Of a stretch of DNA of 64,000 nucleotides, positions 49,709 through 60,098 are shown in pieces. The first letter of the stretch is position 1; each line of letters opens with the position of its first letter. The position numbers were made by a program, and so were the translations under genes. Origin of the DNA: Thalassotalea sp. 273M-4 (lineage in GTDB: Bacteria > Pseudomonadota > Gammaproteobacteria > Enterobacterales > Alteromonadaceae); contig NZ_CP166961.1 in assembly GCF_041410465.1 (NCBI RefSeq), positions 1,302,001-1,366,000 of the forward strand. Direction: 5' to 3'. Below the pieces are notes generated by a model. The model made no database searches, was not told the DNA's origin, and saw only the letters and a program-made list of their open reading frames with translations.

Positions 49709-50716
49709 ATGAAAGAAGAATCCCCACAAAATCGTTCGTCTCAGTCAGCGCCTAGTGCCGTTGCTGAAGATCGACCAAAAGTAAAATTTTTTACCGTTGA
49801 TGAAGATCATCAGGGGCAAAGAATTGACAATTATTTGCTTAAAACCCTGAAAGGGGTGCCAAAAAGCATGATTTATCGTTTGCTGCGAAAAGGCGAGATC
49901 AGAGTCAATAAAAAACGCACCAAGCCAGAATATAAATTGCAGACCGATGACGTCATCCGCGTTGCGCCTATTCGCGTTTCTGAAGAATCCGCACCGGTTT
50001 CGACTCAACTTAATATCGTTTCGTCGTTAGAAAAGCACATTTTATTCGAGGATGATTGTCTAATCGTTATAAATAAACCTTCCGGCATGGCGGTGCATGG
50101 TGGTAGTGGTTTAAGTTTTGGCTTAATTGAAGCGTTGCGGGCATTACGCCCTAAAGCTAAAATGCTTGAATTGGTGCATCGCTTAGACCGAGATACATCC
50201 GGTTGTTTGATGGTCGCCAAAAAGCGCTCCGCTTTAAGAAATTTACATGAGCAGTTACGCAATAAAAATGTGCAAAAATTTTATCATGCATTAGTCAAAG
50301 GTCATTGGCCAAATAAACTGACTCGAGTAACCGAGGGCTTAAGAAAAAATGATCTTAAGTCCGGTGAAAGAGTGGTCGTTGTTGACAACGTTAATGGTAA
50401 AGAGTCTGAAACGCGTTATAAAGTGATCCAGCATTATCAAGGATGTACGTTAGTAAGGGCCTTTCCGGTTACGGGGAGAACGCACCAAATTCGTGTGCAT
50501 TGTCAGGTTAAAGGTCACCCTATTGCTTGTGATAGTAAGTACGGGGCGGAAGACTTTACCGAAGAGATGAATGCAAAAGGCTTAAAACGTTTGTTTTTAC
50601 ATGCCGCAAGTCTTGAGTTTACCCATCCTAAAACAGGTGAGCGGGTGTCTTTTGAAGCGCCTTATGATAAGTTTTTAGCCAGTTCTTTAAATAAATTAGT
50701 AAAAAAGAACCATTAA
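49709..50716 (+). CDS. rluC: 23S rRNA pseudouridine(955/2504/2580) synthase RluC
   Basis: A 335-residue enzyme. The polar N-terminus (~1-25) is followed by an S4 RNA-binding domain (~36-95) and the RluA-type catalytic domain with HRLDRDTSG, catalytic D160. The typical FPVTGRTHQIRVH motif lies further on. The divergent arrangement with rne matches E. coli and supports RluC rather than RluD or RluA. A terminator shared with the convergent elaA gene lies downstream. Confidence 0.95.
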   Translation: MKEESPQNRSSQSAPSAVAEDRPKVKFFTVDEDHQGQRIDNYLLKTLKGVPKSMIYRLLRKGEIRVNKKRTKPEYKLQTDDVIRVAPIRVSEESAPVSTQLNIVSSLEKHILFEDDCLIVINKPSGMAVHGGSGLSFGLIEALRALRPKAKMLELVHRLDRDTSGCLMVAKKRSALRNLHEQLRNKNVQKFYHALVKGHWPNKLTRVTEGLRKNDLKSGERVVVVDNVNGKESETRYKVIQHYQGCTLVRAFPVTGRTHQIRVHCQVKGHPIACDSKYGAEDFTEEMNAKGLKRLFLHAASLEFTHPKTGERVSFEAPYDKFLASSLNKLVKKNH

Positions 50717-50747
50717 CAAGTACCATTAATAGGGTGCTTTAGCGAAT

Positions 50748-50785
50748 AAAAGGCGATATTTGGCAACAGTCAATTCGCCTTTTTT
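50748..50785. terminator. Terminator between rluC and elaA
   Basis: AAAAGGCGA and TCGCCTTTT pair perfectly around an 18-nt loop with a T run on the right and A-rich sequence on the left. It best serves rluC and may also end the his-elaA transcript. Confidence 0.72.
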
Positions 50786-50821
50786 CAATTTGAAGGTGTA
50801 ATTACATTGCTCTTTCGAAGG

Positions 50822-51286
50822 TTACACTTCTTTGATCATCGCGATATGCGGAATGTTATCTTCTAAATACATATCCGATACACGTACAAAGCCATGTTGG
50901 TTATAGTATTTTTCAAGATGTTCCTGAGCTGATATCTTAATATTTACACCAGACCAATGCTTTTTGCATAATGCCAATGCTTTTTCCATCAATGGGTGAC
51001 CAATCCCTTGACCTCGATATTCTCGTTTGGTAGCCACTCGGCCAATGCTAATATAATCTGGATAGGAAACCCCTGGTGGCAAAATGCGTAAATAAGCGGC
51101 CAAGTCGTTTCCATTATAGCCCAGTAAATGCCTAGTTTGAGGGTGACGATCGCATTCGTCTAACTCTGGGTAGTAACAGGTTTGCTCAACTACAAACACA
51201 TCGACCCGAAGTTTTAGCGCATCGTAAAGTTGATCTACGGTGAGTTTAGAAAATGACAAATCTTGCCAAGTAATTGTGAGACTCAT
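50822..51286 (-). CDS. elaA: GNAT-family acetyltransferase, ElaA-like
   Basis: A 154-residue protein. I choose ATG 51286, which gives the usual ElaA length; the open frame runs 21 codons further into hisI. ElaA-like features are LYDALKLRVDVFVVEQTCYYPELDE near the N-terminus (two parts), YISIGRVATKREYRGQGIGHPLM (acetyl-CoA loop RGQGIG) and the YNQHGF motif. The biological substrate is not established. It lies 13 bp after hisIE on the same strand, so it is probably read as the last cistron of the his operon. Confidence 0.85.
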   Translation of the reverse strand: MSLTITWQDLSFSKLTVDQLYDALKLRVDVFVVEQTCYYPELDECDRHPQTRHLLGYNGNDLAAYLRILPPGVSYPDYISIGRVATKREYRGQGIGHPLMEKALALCKKHWSGVNIKISAQEHLEKYYNQHGFVRVSDMYLEDNIPHIAMIKEV

Positions 51287-51299
51287 GGTCTTTCTCTTG

Positions 51300-51917
51300 T
51301 TATTTATGACGTTGCTGTAATTTTGCCATAATTTCACTAAGCTCAACACCCTGATCTTTAAGTAATACCAAGGTATGGTAAAACAAATCGGCGCATTCGC
51401 CGATCAGTTCTTCGCGCTGGGAAGTTGCCGCTGCAAGGGCCACTTCAACCCCTTCTTCACCAACTTTTTGTGCACACCGTGCTGTCCCTTGCGCTAATAA
51501 TGTTGCGGTATAACTGCTATCACTTTTTTCTTTACTGCGTTGCTCGATAACTTGTTCTAAGTAGTTGAGAAAATTTTTTGTCGTGATCGACTCTTCAGCA
51601 AAGCAAGAATGGCTGCCTAAATGACACGTGGGCCCCGCAGGATATGATAAAACCAATAAGCTGTCTTGATCACAGTCGGTTAAAACCTCAACAACATTTA
51701 AATCATTTTTAGATGTCTCGCCTTTTCGCCATAAGCGTTGTTTAGAGCGTGAAAAAAACGTTGCTTTTTTAGCGCTTAAAGTGAGCTCAAGCGCTTCTTT
51801 ATTCATATAGCCTTGCATCAGAACGGCACCCGTTGTAGCGTGCTGAATAATCGCAGGCAATAGATTGTTCATTTTTTCCCAGGCTAGGGTCTCGATATTG
51901 TCTTTTGTTATGATCAT
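51300..51917 (-). CDS. hisI: Phosphoribosyl-AMP cyclohydrolase / phosphoribosyl-ATP pyrophosphatase
   Basis: A 205-residue bifunctional enzyme for steps 2 and 3 of histidine synthesis. The N-terminal cyclohydrolase domain (1-~110) includes TFFSRSKQRLWRKGETSKN and the metal-binding DCDQDSLL, GPTCH and SCF. The C-terminal pyrophosphohydrolase (~115-205) has the KVGEEGVEVALA and ECADLFYH metal motifs. I place the start at ATG 51917 (13 bp after hisF), which matches the enterobacterial N-terminus; the longer frame overlaps hisF. Confidence 0.95.
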   Translation of the reverse strand: MIITKDNIETLAWEKMNNLLPAIIQHATTGAVLMQGYMNKEALELTLSAKKATFFSRSKQRLWRKGETSKNDLNVVEVLTDCDQDSLLVLSYPAGPTCHLGSHSCFAEESITTKNFLNYLEQVIEQRSKEKSDSSYTATLLAQGTARCAQKVGEEGVEVALAAATSQREELIGECADLFYHTLVLLKDQGVELSEIMAKLQQRHK

Positions 51918-51930
51918 TTTGTTTTCAACC

Positions 51931-52704
51931 TTATCGTCTAATCGCAATATTTTGCTGGCTCAAGTATTGTTTTAACGCGTGTATTTCGATTAGGCCTTTG
52001 TGAAATACGCTGGCCGCTAGGGCGCCGTCTACGTCTGCTTGTTCAAATACCTCTTTAAAGTGAGTCATGGTGCCGGCGCCGCCTGATGCTATTAAGGGAA
52101 TACGACAATATTGACGTACTTGCTTTAATTGTTCAATGTCATAGCCTTGACGTACCCCGTCTTGGTTCATCACATTTAACACAATTTCACCAGCGCCTCG
52201 GGCTTGAACTTCTTTTACCCAATCTTTGGTTTGCCATTGCGTTTTGGCCGACTTCGATTCATCGCCAGTAAATTGATACACTTGATATTGTCCCAAGTTT
52301 TGGTCATAAAATGAGTCGATACCAACCACCACGCACTGTTGACCAAATCTTGCGGCTAGACGAGTTATTAAACTTGGATCGCTTAAAGCCGGGGAGTTGA
52401 TTGAAATTTTGTCTGCTCCCATTAACAACAACTCGCGAGCATCTTCTTCGGTTTTTATGCCTCCAGCGACACAAAACGGGATATCAATGACCCGAGCTAT
52501 TTGCTCTACCCAGCTACGATCGACAACTCGACCGTCACTACTGGCAGTAATATCATAAAAAACCAGCTCATCAGCCCCTAACTCACTGTAGCGTTTTGCT
52601 AGAGGAACAATGTCACCTATGATTTCATGATTGCGAAATTTAACCCCTTTAACCACCAGTCCATCTTTGACATCAAGGCAGGGAATTATGCGTCTTGCCA
52701 GCAT
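51931..52704 (-). CDS. hisF: Imidazole glycerol phosphate synthase, cyclase subunit HisF
   Basis: A 257-residue TIM barrel that joins ammonia from HisH to PRFAR, giving IGP and AICAR. The start [14 protein letters not shown] (catalytic D11 in CLDVKDG), the DITASSDGR loop and the ASGGAGT phosphate loop are typical; D130 equivalents lie in VVGIDS. It overlaps hisA by 19 bp, which implies translational coupling in the operon. Confidence 0.97.
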   Translation of the reverse strand: MLARRIIPCLDVKDGLVVKGVKFRNHEIIGDIVPLAKRYSELGADELVFYDITASSDGRVVDRSWVEQIARVIDIPFCVAGGIKTEEDARELLLMGADKISINSPALSDPSLITRLAARFGQQCVVVGIDSFYDQNLGQYQVYQFTGDESKSAKTQWQTKDWVKEVQARGAGEIVLNVMNQDGVRQGYDIEQLKQVRQYCRIPLIASGGAGTMTHFKEVFEQADVDGALAASVFHKGLIEIHALKQYLSQQNIAIRR

Positions 52705-53429
52705 TTGATAGCCTCCTTAACGCTAAACTTTCCTTCCAGTAATGCGCGACCTAAAATAATGCCATCGGTGCCGGACTTAGCGACCGCTTGAATATCATTC
52801 AGGCTACCGATGCCTCCAGAAGCTTGCCAAATTATTTTAGGGAATTGTTGTTTAAGCTCTCGATATAATTCAACATTGCTGCCGGTTAGGGTGCCGTCTT
52901 TAGAAATATCGGTACAAAGAACATGCTGCAAATTGTCCTCACCGTAAAAACGGATGAGTTGTTCAAGACTGACATCGCTGTCATTAACCCAGCCATGGGT
53001 TGGTAGCATTTTTGTGCCCTTTGCATCGACGCGCACATCTAATGCCAAAACAATGCTGTCCTTGCCGTAGTGCGCAAGCCAAGAACGTACTCGTTCGGGC
53101 TGTTTAATTGCCATGGAGCCAATCACCACTCGTTTAGCGCCAATATCAAATAAGGTTTTTAAGTCATTTTCTGTGCGTACGCCACCGCCTACTTGCACTG
53201 GCATTTTTGCCTGGCTTATCAATTGTGTTAACCGCGATGTTTGGCGATCGCGACTGTTTTTAGCACCATCTAAATCGACCAAATGTAGCCATCTTGCACC
53301 GTCTTGGTAATAACGTTCTATCAAGGCTTCAGGACTTACTTGATAATTGGTTTGTTGTTGATAGTCACCTTGATATAAGCGCACTGTCTTACCGTCGATT
53401 AAATCAATCGCTGGAATAATCATTGGCAT
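52686..53429 (-). CDS. hisA: ProFAR isomerase HisA
   Basis: A 247-residue TIM barrel performing the Amadori-type isomerisation of ProFAR to PRFAR. The start [20 protein letters not shown] with the catalytic aspartate D9 (AIDL), the second catalytic Asp in [12 protein letters not shown], and the ASGGIGS phosphate loop identify it. It overlaps hisH by 10 bp and hisF by 19 bp. Confidence 0.97.
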   Translation of the reverse strand: MPMIIPAIDLIDGKTVRLYQGDYQQQTNYQVSPEALIERYYQDGARWLHLVDLDGAKNSRDRQTSRLTQLISQAKMPVQVGGGVRTENDLKTLFDIGAKRVVIGSMAIKQPERVRSWLAHYGKDSIVLALDVRVDAKGTKMLPTHGWVNDSDVSLEQLIRFYGEDNLQHVLCTDISKDGTLTGSNVELYRELKQQFPKIIWQASGGIGSLNDIQAVAKSGTDGIILGRALLEGKFSVKEAIKCWQDA

Positions 53430-54082
53430 AACTCCATAAAGTTTCTTAATAAAGTTGCTCCAGCTTGGCCTGAACGTTCAGGGTGAAACTGCACACCATA
53501 AAAATTGTTTGCTTGTAAACTGGCTGAAAAGTTTTGTCCATATTGACATTGCGCCAAGGTAAATGGGGTTATTGGGGCACAGTAACTGTGCACAAAATAA
53601 AAGTAATCTTGCTCGCTTATTTGCTCAAATAACGGTGAATCACTGATTTTAGTAAGAGTATTCCAACCCATATGGGGTAACCTTAAGGCGGTATCGGTAA
53701 CGTTTATTCTGCTAATATTGGTATCTATCAGGCCTAGACATGAGGTGTCAGTATCATTTTCTATTGAATGTTTGGTCATTAATTGCATGCCAAGACAAAT
53801 ACCCAATACGGGTTGGGTTAACGATTGTATGACCTGGGTTAACTGGCGCTGTTCAACTTGTTGCATAGCAAAAGCCGCAGAGCCAACCCCTGGTAAAAAC
53901 ACTTTCGCAGCATGGCAAATATGTTCATATTGTTTCGATACAGAAATACGATAACCCAGGCGTTCAAGCGCAAACTTTAATGAACTGATATTGGCACATC
54001 CGGTGTCTATAATCACCGCATCTACGTGATGTTGCGCACCCGTTGTACGGGTTTGCTGTTGCTTTTTTGTAAGGTGACTCAT
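53420..54082 (-). CDS. hisH: Imidazole glycerol phosphate synthase, glutaminase subunit HisH
   Basis: A 220-residue class-I glutamine amidotransferase supplying ammonia to HisF. The triad nucleophile is C96 in GICLGMQ, and the His-Glu pair is in QFHPERSG. Relative to E. coli HisH the product carries about 20 extra residues before [13 protein letters not shown] (residues 22-34), rich in Lys/Gln/Thr. The ATG overlaps the hisB stop by 4 bp, which supports this start despite the extension. Confidence 0.95.
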   Translation of the reverse strand: MSHLTKKQQQTRTTGAQHHVDAVIIDTGCANISSLKFALERLGYRISVSKQYEHICHAAKVFLPGVGSAAFAMQQVEQRQLTQVIQSLTQPVLGICLGMQLMTKHSIENDTDTSCLGLIDTNISRINVTDTALRLPHMGWNTLTKISDSPLFEQISEQDYFYFVHSYCAPITPFTLAQCQYGQNFSASLQANNFYGVQFHPERSGQAGATLLRNFMELCQ

Positions 54083-55149
54083 AAGACACCTTTCGAGCTT
54101 GGCAGTTGATCGCCACTGATGGCGATGGCCTGAGATAAAGCTCGACCAAATACTTTAAACAAACTTTCAACCTGATGATGGCAATTGCCTTTACTCGTGG
54201 ATAAGTGCAGGGTAATGGCCATAGCATCGGTCAAACTTTTAAAAAAGTGTGGCACCATTTGGGTTGACATACCGCCAACCCGATTGTCGGTAAATTCACT
54301 ATGAAACTCGATATGAGGGCGCCCTGACAGATCAATAGAACATTCGGCTTTGCATTCGTCCATCGGTAAGACAAAACCAAAGCGTTTAATGCCACGTTTA
54401 TCGCCTAGTGCCAATTTTAATGCTTCTCCTAGGGCTAAGGCGGTATCTTCGACACTGTGGTGATCGTCAATGTGTAAGTCACCTTGAACCACACATTTTA
54501 AGTTAAAACCACCGTGAGTGGCGATTTGATCAAGCATGTGGTCAAAAAAGCCAATACCCGTGCTGATTTCACTTTCGCCTTGTTGGTCGAGATTAACGTA
54601 GACTTCAATATTGGTTTCTTTAGTTTTACGATTTACCTTAGCCGTTCTTGGCTTGCTTAAAAGCTCAGCGCCAATGTGACGCCAATTTAGAGTTTGGCGA
54701 TTGTATTTAAAACTTTTTAGTCCCATATTGTCGGCTAATTGAACATCGGTTAACCGATCGCCTATAACGTAAGAGTTGCGAAAATTGATCCGTTGTTGCT
54801 GCAAGTAATCTTTGACCAAGCCCAATTTTGGTTTGCGACAAGCACAATTTTGCTGAGCAAAATGCGGACAAATTAAAATATCAGCAAAGGTCACACCTTG
54901 ACTGGCAAATATATCGAGCATCTTGTTTTGAGCTAATTCGAAATTCTCTGTGGGAAAACTGGCTGTCCCCAAACCATCTTGATTTGAGATCAACACCAAT
55001 TTGTATCCCGCAGCCACCAGTTTTAACAGTTCGGGGATCACGTCAGGCTCAAACACCAGTTTTTCTAGACTATCGACTTGTTTATCACTTATAGGTTCTT
55101 CAATCAAAGTACCATCACGGTCGATAAATAAAATATTTTCTGCAGACAT
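54079..55149 (-). CDS. hisB: Histidinol-phosphatase / imidazoleglycerol-phosphate dehydratase
   Basis: A 356-residue bifunctional enzyme like that of E. coli. The N-terminal HAD phosphatase (~1-165) has FIDRDGTLI with D10 and D12 and a zinc loop [14 protein letters not shown]. The C-terminal dehydratase (~168-356) has the di-manganese motifs [16 protein letters not shown] and [14 protein letters not shown] histidines. It lies 14 bp after hisC and overlaps hisH by 4 bp. Confidence 0.96.
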   Translation of the reverse strand: MSAENILFIDRDGTLIEEPISDKQVDSLEKLVFEPDVIPELLKLVAAGYKLVLISNQDGLGTASFPTENFELAQNKMLDIFASQGVTFADILICPHFAQQNCACRKPKLGLVKDYLQQQRINFRNSYVIGDRLTDVQLADNMGLKSFKYNRQTLNWRHIGAELLSKPRTAKVNRKTKETNIEVYVNLDQQGESEISTGIGFFDHMLDQIATHGGFNLKCVVQGDLHIDDHHSVEDTALALGEALKLALGDKRGIKRFGFVLPMDECKAECSIDLSGRPHIEFHSEFTDNRVGGMSTQMVPHFFKSLTDAMAITLHLSTSKGNCHHQVESLFKVFGRALSQAIAISGDQLPSSKGVL

Positions 55150-55163
55150 TTTGGGTCCTTTTC

Positions 55164-56282
55164 TTATTGTTTATTAGATCCTAAAAGCGAAACTTGGTTT
55201 AGATTAACTTGATTAAATTCTTCGACAGCGCAATAAAACTTTTTCATTTCATCTTCATTGCCAATGCTAACGCGTAAACAGTTGTCTAAAGTTGGTTGAC
55301 TGGATTGATTACGAATCAAAATGCCTTTGCGATTTAAAAAATCAAACAAACTCTTGGCTTTTTTGGTTTTAAATAAAACAAAATTGGTCGCCGACGGCAA
55401 AATGTGTTCTATCCATGGTTGGTTTTTTAACAGCGCCAGAGTGCGTTGTTTTCGAGCTAATATATCGGTCACTCGGGTGTGCATAATGGCAATGTTTGCT
55501 GGTGTTAAAGCATTGGCGGCCAGAGTCGCAACAGGTTGTGATAAGGGATAAGGTGCGATGATTTTTTTCATCATCGCCAGCACATTGTTATGAGCTAAGG
55601 TAAAACCACAACGCAGGCCTGCTAGAGCAAAAGCTTTGGATAAGGTGCGCAAGATCACCAAGTTCGGATGTTGGGCAATAAAAGGTGCCATCGTTTGCGC
55701 AGAGCAGAACTCTATGTAAGCTTCATCCACCACCACCAAAGCATCTTCTTTAAATACCTCAAGCAATGTAAATATGTCTTGTTGCTTTATTTTAGTGCCC
55801 GTTGGGTTGTTAGGTGCACAAACAAAAATCACTTTACATTGCCCCTTATAGGTGCTGATAGATTCAACGTCTAATTGATATTCTTGGGTCAAGGGGACAC
55901 TGATGGTGTTTACCCCTTGTGCGGTGGCACTGACTCGGTACATCCCATAGGTGGGGGGACAAATTAAAATGCTGTCGTGTTGCGCTTGGCAAAAACTTCG
56001 GATGAGTAATTCGATTCCTTCATCGGCACCGCGACTTACCAATACATTAGCCGGTTTCACACCGGCATAGCGGGCATAATTTTCTACCACCTGTTGAGGT
56101 TGAAAATCTGGGTATCGGTTTAAGTGCTCAAGCAACACGGTCAGCGATTCATTGCCACCTGCTTCATTGGCATTTAGCCAACACCCACTGCTTATGGTCT
56201 GTTCTCGACTGGCGCTTTGATAAGCGCTCATTTGACGGATGTCTTTGCGCACCAATTTTTGCACGATATCTGTGCTAGACAT
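55164..56282 (-). CDS. hisC: Histidinol-phosphate aminotransferase
   Basis: A 372-residue fold type I PLP enzyme converting imidazole acetol phosphate to histidinol phosphate. ATG 56282 is chosen because AGGAG lies 9 nt upstream and it overlaps the hisD stop by 8 bp; the open frame runs 26 codons longer. APNNPTG (156-162), VVDEAYIEF, the PLP lysine K216 in [12 protein letters not shown], and R224 are the key signatures. Confidence 0.96.
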   Translation of the reverse strand: MSSTDIVQKLVRKDIRQMSAYQSASREQTISSGCWLNANEAGGNESLTVLLEHLNRYPDFQPQQVVENYARYAGVKPANVLVSRGADEGIELLIRSFCQAQHDSILICPPTYGMYRVSATAQGVNTISVPLTQEYQLDVESISTYKGQCKVIFVCAPNNPTGTKIKQQDIFTLLEVFKEDALVVVDEAYIEFCSAQTMAPFIAQHPNLVILRTLSKAFALAGLRCGFTLAHNNVLAMMKKIIAPYPLSQPVATLAANALTPANIAIMHTRVTDILARKQRTLALLKNQPWIEHILPSATNFVLFKTKKAKSLFDFLNRKGILIRNQSSQPTLDNCLRVSIGNEDEMKKFYCAVEEFNQVNLNQVSLLGSNKQ

Positions 56283-57606
56283 GGTTTTTCTCCTGTCGAT
56301 CATTTTGATCGAAACAATTGCTATCTTCAAAGCGAATAGTAACGGCTCGTTGATGAGCATCTAAACCTTCGGCATCGGTTAACTCAATGATGGTATCGGC
56401 TAATTGAGCAAGGCCTTGTTTAGATAACTCTTGCACTGTATAGCGACGGCTAAAATCAATAAGTGATAATGACGACGCTACTTTGGCATAGCCATAAGTG
56501 GGCAAAACATGATTGGTACCACTGGCGTAATCACCCGCTGACTCAGGGGAGTAGGGGCCAATAAAAATAGATCCAGCGTTACGAAGCCTTTTAAGTAAAT
56601 GCTTTGGTTGGGCTGTTTGCACACTCAAATGTTCTGGCCCATATTGGTTTGATACATCCACGGCCTGATCTAAATCGTCGGTGATAATAAAACGGCTTTG
56701 GGCTAATGCTTGGCGCGCTGTATCTTGTCGTGAAAGGAGTTTAAGTTGTTGTTCAAGTTGCTCTTTTACTTCTAAGATCAATCGTTCACTATCGCTAATT
56801 AGAATAACTTGAGAATCGCTACCATGCTCTGCCTGTGATAGTAAATCGGCGGCAACAAATGAGGGTTGCGCTTGAGCATCGGCAATAATCAACAATTCTG
56901 AAGGACCCGCAGGCATGTCAATAGCAAAGCCCGGAATAGATTGTGCCAGTTGCGTTTTGGCCTCGGTAACAAATCGATTACCTGGGCCAAAGATCTTTCT
57001 GACCGGACGAATACTCTCGGTTCCAATGGCTAAAGCAGCTATCGCTTGCGCACCGCCAATGTTATAAATCTCGTTAATATGACAAAGCCTAGCAGCATAA
57101 AGAACTTCATCTGCAAGCTGGCCATTTTTATCTGGCGGGCAGGCTAATACTACTCGTTCACATCCAGCAATTTGAGCTGGGACCCCAAGCATAAGCACGG
57201 TTGAAGGCAGTGGTGCTGTTCCCGCTGGTATATACAAGCCAACACTTTCTAAGGCTTCTGTTTTTAAACTGCATACCACTCCAGGTAAAGTTTCAACAGT
57301 TATGTCCTTGGGAGCTTGGGCACGGTGAAAGCGTTCTATTTGTTGATAAGCCAGTTGAATCGCCTCTTTGCGCTCTTGGGACAAACGTTTTGTGGCTGCC
57401 TCAATTTGCAAGGTGTTGACTTTGAGTGATGTTAACGAGACTCGATCAAACTGTTCAGTGAGGGTAAAAAGCGCATCATCGCCGTGTAGTTTTACCTGTT
57501 TAATAATATCTTTAACCGCAGTAGATAAGCTTTTAACATTATTAATAGCTGGGCGCGACAGAGCTTTGGTTCTTTGCTGTTGATTTAATGACGACCAAAT
57601 TTGCAT
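56275..57606 (-). CDS. hisD: Histidinol dehydrogenase
   Basis: A 443-residue zinc enzyme that performs the last two oxidations, histidinol to histidine with NAD+. Recognisable stretches are IPAGTAPLPSTVLMLGVPA, the IFGPGNRFVTEAK motif, DMPAGPSELLIIAD, LSQAEHGSDSQ (zinc ligands Q and H) and GPEHLSVQ, then AGSIFIGPYSPESAGDYASG. It starts 3 bp after the hisG stop and overlaps hisC by 8 bp. Confidence 0.97.
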   Translation of the reverse strand: MQIWSSLNQQQRTKALSRPAINNVKSLSTAVKDIIKQVKLHGDDALFTLTEQFDRVSLTSLKVNTLQIEAATKRLSQERKEAIQLAYQQIERFHRAQAPKDITVETLPGVVCSLKTEALESVGLYIPAGTAPLPSTVLMLGVPAQIAGCERVVLACPPDKNGQLADEVLYAARLCHINEIYNIGGAQAIAALAIGTESIRPVRKIFGPGNRFVTEAKTQLAQSIPGFAIDMPAGPSELLIIADAQAQPSFVAADLLSQAEHGSDSQVILISDSERLILEVKEQLEQQLKLLSRQDTARQALAQSRFIITDDLDQAVDVSNQYGPEHLSVQTAQPKHLLKRLRNAGSIFIGPYSPESAGDYASGTNHVLPTYGYAKVASSLSLIDFSRRYTVQELSKQGLAQLADTIIELTDAEGLDAHQRAVTIRFEDSNCFDQNDRQEKNHV

Positions 57607-57609
57607 GCT

Positions 57610-58518
57610 TTACCCCATCATCTTTTCAATTGGCATGACCAAGATTGAGTTACAACCTAATTGTTTTAACTCTTCCATGGTTTCCCAAAAAAAGGTTTCA
57701 GTGCTCACCATGTGAATGGCCACTCTGTCTTCTCGCTCAGCCAGAGGCAGTACGGTTGGGGTTTCACGCCCAGGCATTAAAGCGACGACGTCATTTAATT
57801 TGTCTTTTGGCGCATGCAACATAATGTATTTACTCTCTCTGGCTTTTAGCACTCCTTTAATTCTTGGTAGCAGGGTATTAAGGGTGGCTTGCTTGGTTGG
57901 GTTTAACCCTTGTTCAGATTTGATTAATGCCGCTTTAGACTTATAAATGACTTCCACTTCTTTTAATCCGTTCGCTTCTAAGGTGGTGCCGGTTGATACC
58001 AAGTCGCAAATACCGTCGGCTAATCCAACTCTTGGTGCCACCTCAACAGAGCCATTGAGTTTGCATATGTCAAATCGAATACCGTTATCTTTAGCAAAAC
58101 GATTTAAAAGGCGGGGGTAGGTAGTGGCGATACGCAATCCGTCAAGTGATTGCACGCCGTCGTACTTTACTTCTTCAGGTAAAGCAATTGACAGTCGACA
58201 GGCACCAAACTTTAACGAGGTGATTTTATGATATTGGGCCGGTTCGCCCATGAGTTGACGCTCAAGCGCGTGTTCTTCTAAGGTATTGTCGCCAACAATT
58301 CCCAAATCGCAGACCCCATCCATCACTAGGCCCGGAATGTCCGCGCTACGAACCAACATAATATCGATGGGCATATTGCCAACATGAGCCAATAAGCGAC
58401 GATCGGTAAGGCTGATGTTCATCCCACAGCGTTTAAATAATGCCTGTGACTCATCACTTAATCGGCCCGACTTTTGAATAGCTATTCGTAAACGTTGATT
58501 GTCATTTATTGTTGTCAT
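57610..58518 (-). CDS. hisG: ATP phosphoribosyltransferase, long (feedback-regulated) form
   Basis: A 302-residue first enzyme of histidine synthesis (E. coli 299). The catalytic periplasmic-binding-like domain holds [15 protein letters not shown], the [11 protein letters not shown] motif and the PRPP loop [12 protein letters not shown]. The C-terminal ACT-like domain (~225-300) that binds inhibitory histidine is present, so this is the long form and needs no HisZ. It is the first structural gene, 117 bp downstream of the leader peptide stop and behind an attenuator. Confidence 0.97.
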   Translation of the reverse strand: MTTINDNQRLRIAIQKSGRLSDESQALFKRCGMNISLTDRRLLAHVGNMPIDIMLVRSADIPGLVMDGVCDLGIVGDNTLEEHALERQLMGEPAQYHKITSLKFGACRLSIALPEEVKYDGVQSLDGLRIATTYPRLLNRFAKDNGIRFDICKLNGSVEVAPRVGLADGICDLVSTGTTLEANGLKEVEVIYKSKAALIKSEQGLNPTKQATLNTLLPRIKGVLKARESKYIMLHAPKDKLNDVVALMPGRETPTVLPLAEREDRVAIHMVSTETFFWETMEELKQLGCNSILVMPIEKMMG

Positions 58519-58544
58519 AGTACATTCTCATAAATTTTGAAATT

Positions 58545-58577
58545 AAAAAACCCCGAAAAAGAGGACTCTTTCGGGGC
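58545..58577 (-). terminator. his operon attenuator terminator
   Basis: On the minus strand AGCCCCGAAAGAG pairs with CTC-TTTTTCGGGGT (A/A bulge) and ends in a T6 run, 27 bp before hisG. It is the terminating hairpin of a histidine attenuator. Confidence 0.9.
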
Positions 58578-58595
58578 TGCTATTTACGAGCGTTG

Positions 58596-58622
58596 CGCTG
58601 AAAGGTCCACAGCCTCTCAGCG
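58596..58622 (-). promoter_or_regulatory. Probable antiterminator/intermediate hairpin of the his leader
   Basis: CGCTGAGAGG and CCTTTCAGCG (minus strand) form a 10-bp stem with two G-U or A-U closing pairs, between the leader peptide and the terminator. The GAATAACCTGA/TCAGGTTATTC pair (58622-58632 with 58668-58678) forms an 11-bp stem bracketing the leader peptide codons. Ribosome stalling at the His codons would open this stem and shift pairing downstream. Confidence 0.7.
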
Positions 58623-58635
58623 AATAACCTGAGGG

Positions 58636-58680
58636 CTAGTCGATGATTAAATGGTGATGATGGTGGTTCAGGTTATTCAT
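58636..58680 (-). CDS. hisL: his operon leader peptide
   Basis: A 14-residue peptide, MNNLNHHHHHLIID, with five consecutive histidines, read from ATG 58680 to TAG 58636. It precedes a terminator and hisG, the classical his attenuation arrangement: shortage of charged tRNA-His stalls the ribosome and lets transcription continue into hisG. Confidence 0.95.
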   Translation of the reverse strand: MNNLNHHHHHLIID

Positions 58681-58708
58681 AAAAGTTATCTCATTGCTGT
58701 TTTATATT

Positions 58709-58738
58709 ACATTAAAGCCTATGAGAAGGGTTCGTCAA
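58709..58738 (-). promoter_or_regulatory. Candidate his operon promoter
   Basis: On the minus strand TTGACG and TAATGT are spaced by 18 bp. The predicted start (~58702) lies about 22 nt before the leader ATG, as expected for a short leader. The -10 is a weak match. Confidence 0.45.
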
Positions 58739-58950
58739 GTGAAAACACGGTGAAATATAAATTAATTTTTTGTTTTGTTCAGGTTTTGTTTTTGGGACTT
58801 ATGTGGATGCCATGATTTAATCGATAAACAAGGCTGAACAGCAAAACAAAACCAATACTGCCAGTGTAAAGGCTCATCTAAATATTTATAAGTTATTATA
58901 AACATTGTTATTTATGTTTTTATTGTTATGTTTAAAGAAGAGCTAATTAA

Positions 58951-58966
58951 TACAGTTAACACTGTA
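58951..58966. promoter_or_regulatory. Palindrome upstream of pldA
   Basis: TACAGT and ACTGTA flank TAAC as a perfect inverted repeat, about 37 bp before the pldA start. It may be an operator. No regulator is known from context. Confidence 0.3.
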
Positions 58967-59002
58967 AAATATGATTTAAAAACGTAACAAGGATTTGGGA
59001 TC

Positions 59003-60070
59003 TTGACCAAAAATAAACTGCTATCGGTATTTTTACATACCATTTTACTCATCGGTGCATGGGGTGGGGTAGTCAATATTCAAAATGGCTATGCTCAAGA
59101 ACATAAGACCCAGCAACAAAATCCTTCTGTGGGTAGCAACGACATTGAAATTGAACAATGCCTATTGGATAAACTCAAAGCTGCAAACGGACGCACATTG
59201 GTATCTAAAATCAGACAAGAATGTGTTTTTCAAGTCCATAATAATCTCGATCAACAAGGGGTGTTGGCTAAACGTATTTTGGGTGAACACGCCACCAAGT
59301 TTGATCAGTTTGTGATCACCCCACATCGACGAAACTATGTATTACCTGTGTTGTTTACCGATCGAAGTAACCGTGATGTTTATTTAGCATTAGATCCAGC
59401 TTGGTCGAAAAATATTGAAGACATAGAGGCAAAATATCAACTCAGTATTAAGGTGCCACTTAATTACGACAGTATATTTACCCAATATGATTCTTTAAAT
59501 TTTGCTATTACACTGCAATCATGGTGGCAAGTGTATTCTTCAGAAATATCAAAGCCGTTTCGCGAAACCAATTATCAACCTGAAATATTTTATTTTGCCC
59601 CACTGCAGTGGAAACCGTTTGGGGCAAACTTGGCTTATACCATTGGTATTGAACATCAATCTAACGGTCGTTCAACGGCCATCTCAAGAAGTTGGAATCG
59701 GGTGTACGCCAGTCTTATTTGGAATGTGGGAAATTGGGCATTTCAATTTAAACCTTGGTACCGATTAGAAGAGTCGAAAAAAAGCAAACCAACCGATGCT
59801 GATGGCGATGATAACCCTGACATAAATGATTACATGGGGTATTTTCAGCTTGGTGGGGCATATAAATATGACACTCTTGAAGTATCTTTTACGTTACGTG
59901 AAAACTTTGCTACTCACAAGGGCGCACTTGAACTTGGATTAACCTTCCCGATGTGGGGAAAACTTCGAGGATACGCCCAGTTATTTACCGGTTATGGTGA
60001 ATCTCTAATAGATTATGATCATAAACAAAATAGATTTGGTATTGGCATTACCCTAACCGATATTTTATAA
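59003..60070 (+). CDS. pldA: Outer-membrane phospholipase A1 (OMPLA)
   Basis: A 355-residue protein with a signal peptide (about 1-31). The active site of OMPLA is visible: FRETNYQPE (~186-194) and EHQSNGRSTAISRSWNR with H218 and S220 as catalytic residues; the usual third residue, Asn, corresponds to an N upstream. The C-terminal half is an alternating beta-barrel pattern ending in an aromatic-poor LTDIL. It hydrolyses phospholipids at the outer membrane when asymmetry is lost. TTG start with AAGGA ~10 nt upstream. An Asp-rich insertion DADGDDNPDIND (~261-272) may bind calcium. Confidence 0.9.
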   Translation: MTKNKLLSVFLHTILLIGAWGGVVNIQNGYAQEHKTQQQNPSVGSNDIEIEQCLLDKLKAANGRTLVSKIRQECVFQVHNNLDQQGVLAKRILGEHATKFDQFVITPHRRNYVLPVLFTDRSNRDVYLALDPAWSKNIEDIEAKYQLSIKVPLNYDSIFTQYDSLNFAITLQSWWQVYSSEISKPFRETNYQPEIFYFAPLQWKPFGANLAYTIGIEHQSNGRSTAISRSWNRVYASLIWNVGNWAFQFKPWYRLEESKKSKPTDADGDDNPDINDYMGYFQLGGAYKYDTLEVSFTLRENFATHKGALELGLTFPMWGKLRGYAQLFTGYGESLIDYDHKQNRFGIGITLTDIL

Positions 60071-60098
60071 TTAAGCGAATGCCTGCAAAAGCAATCCG

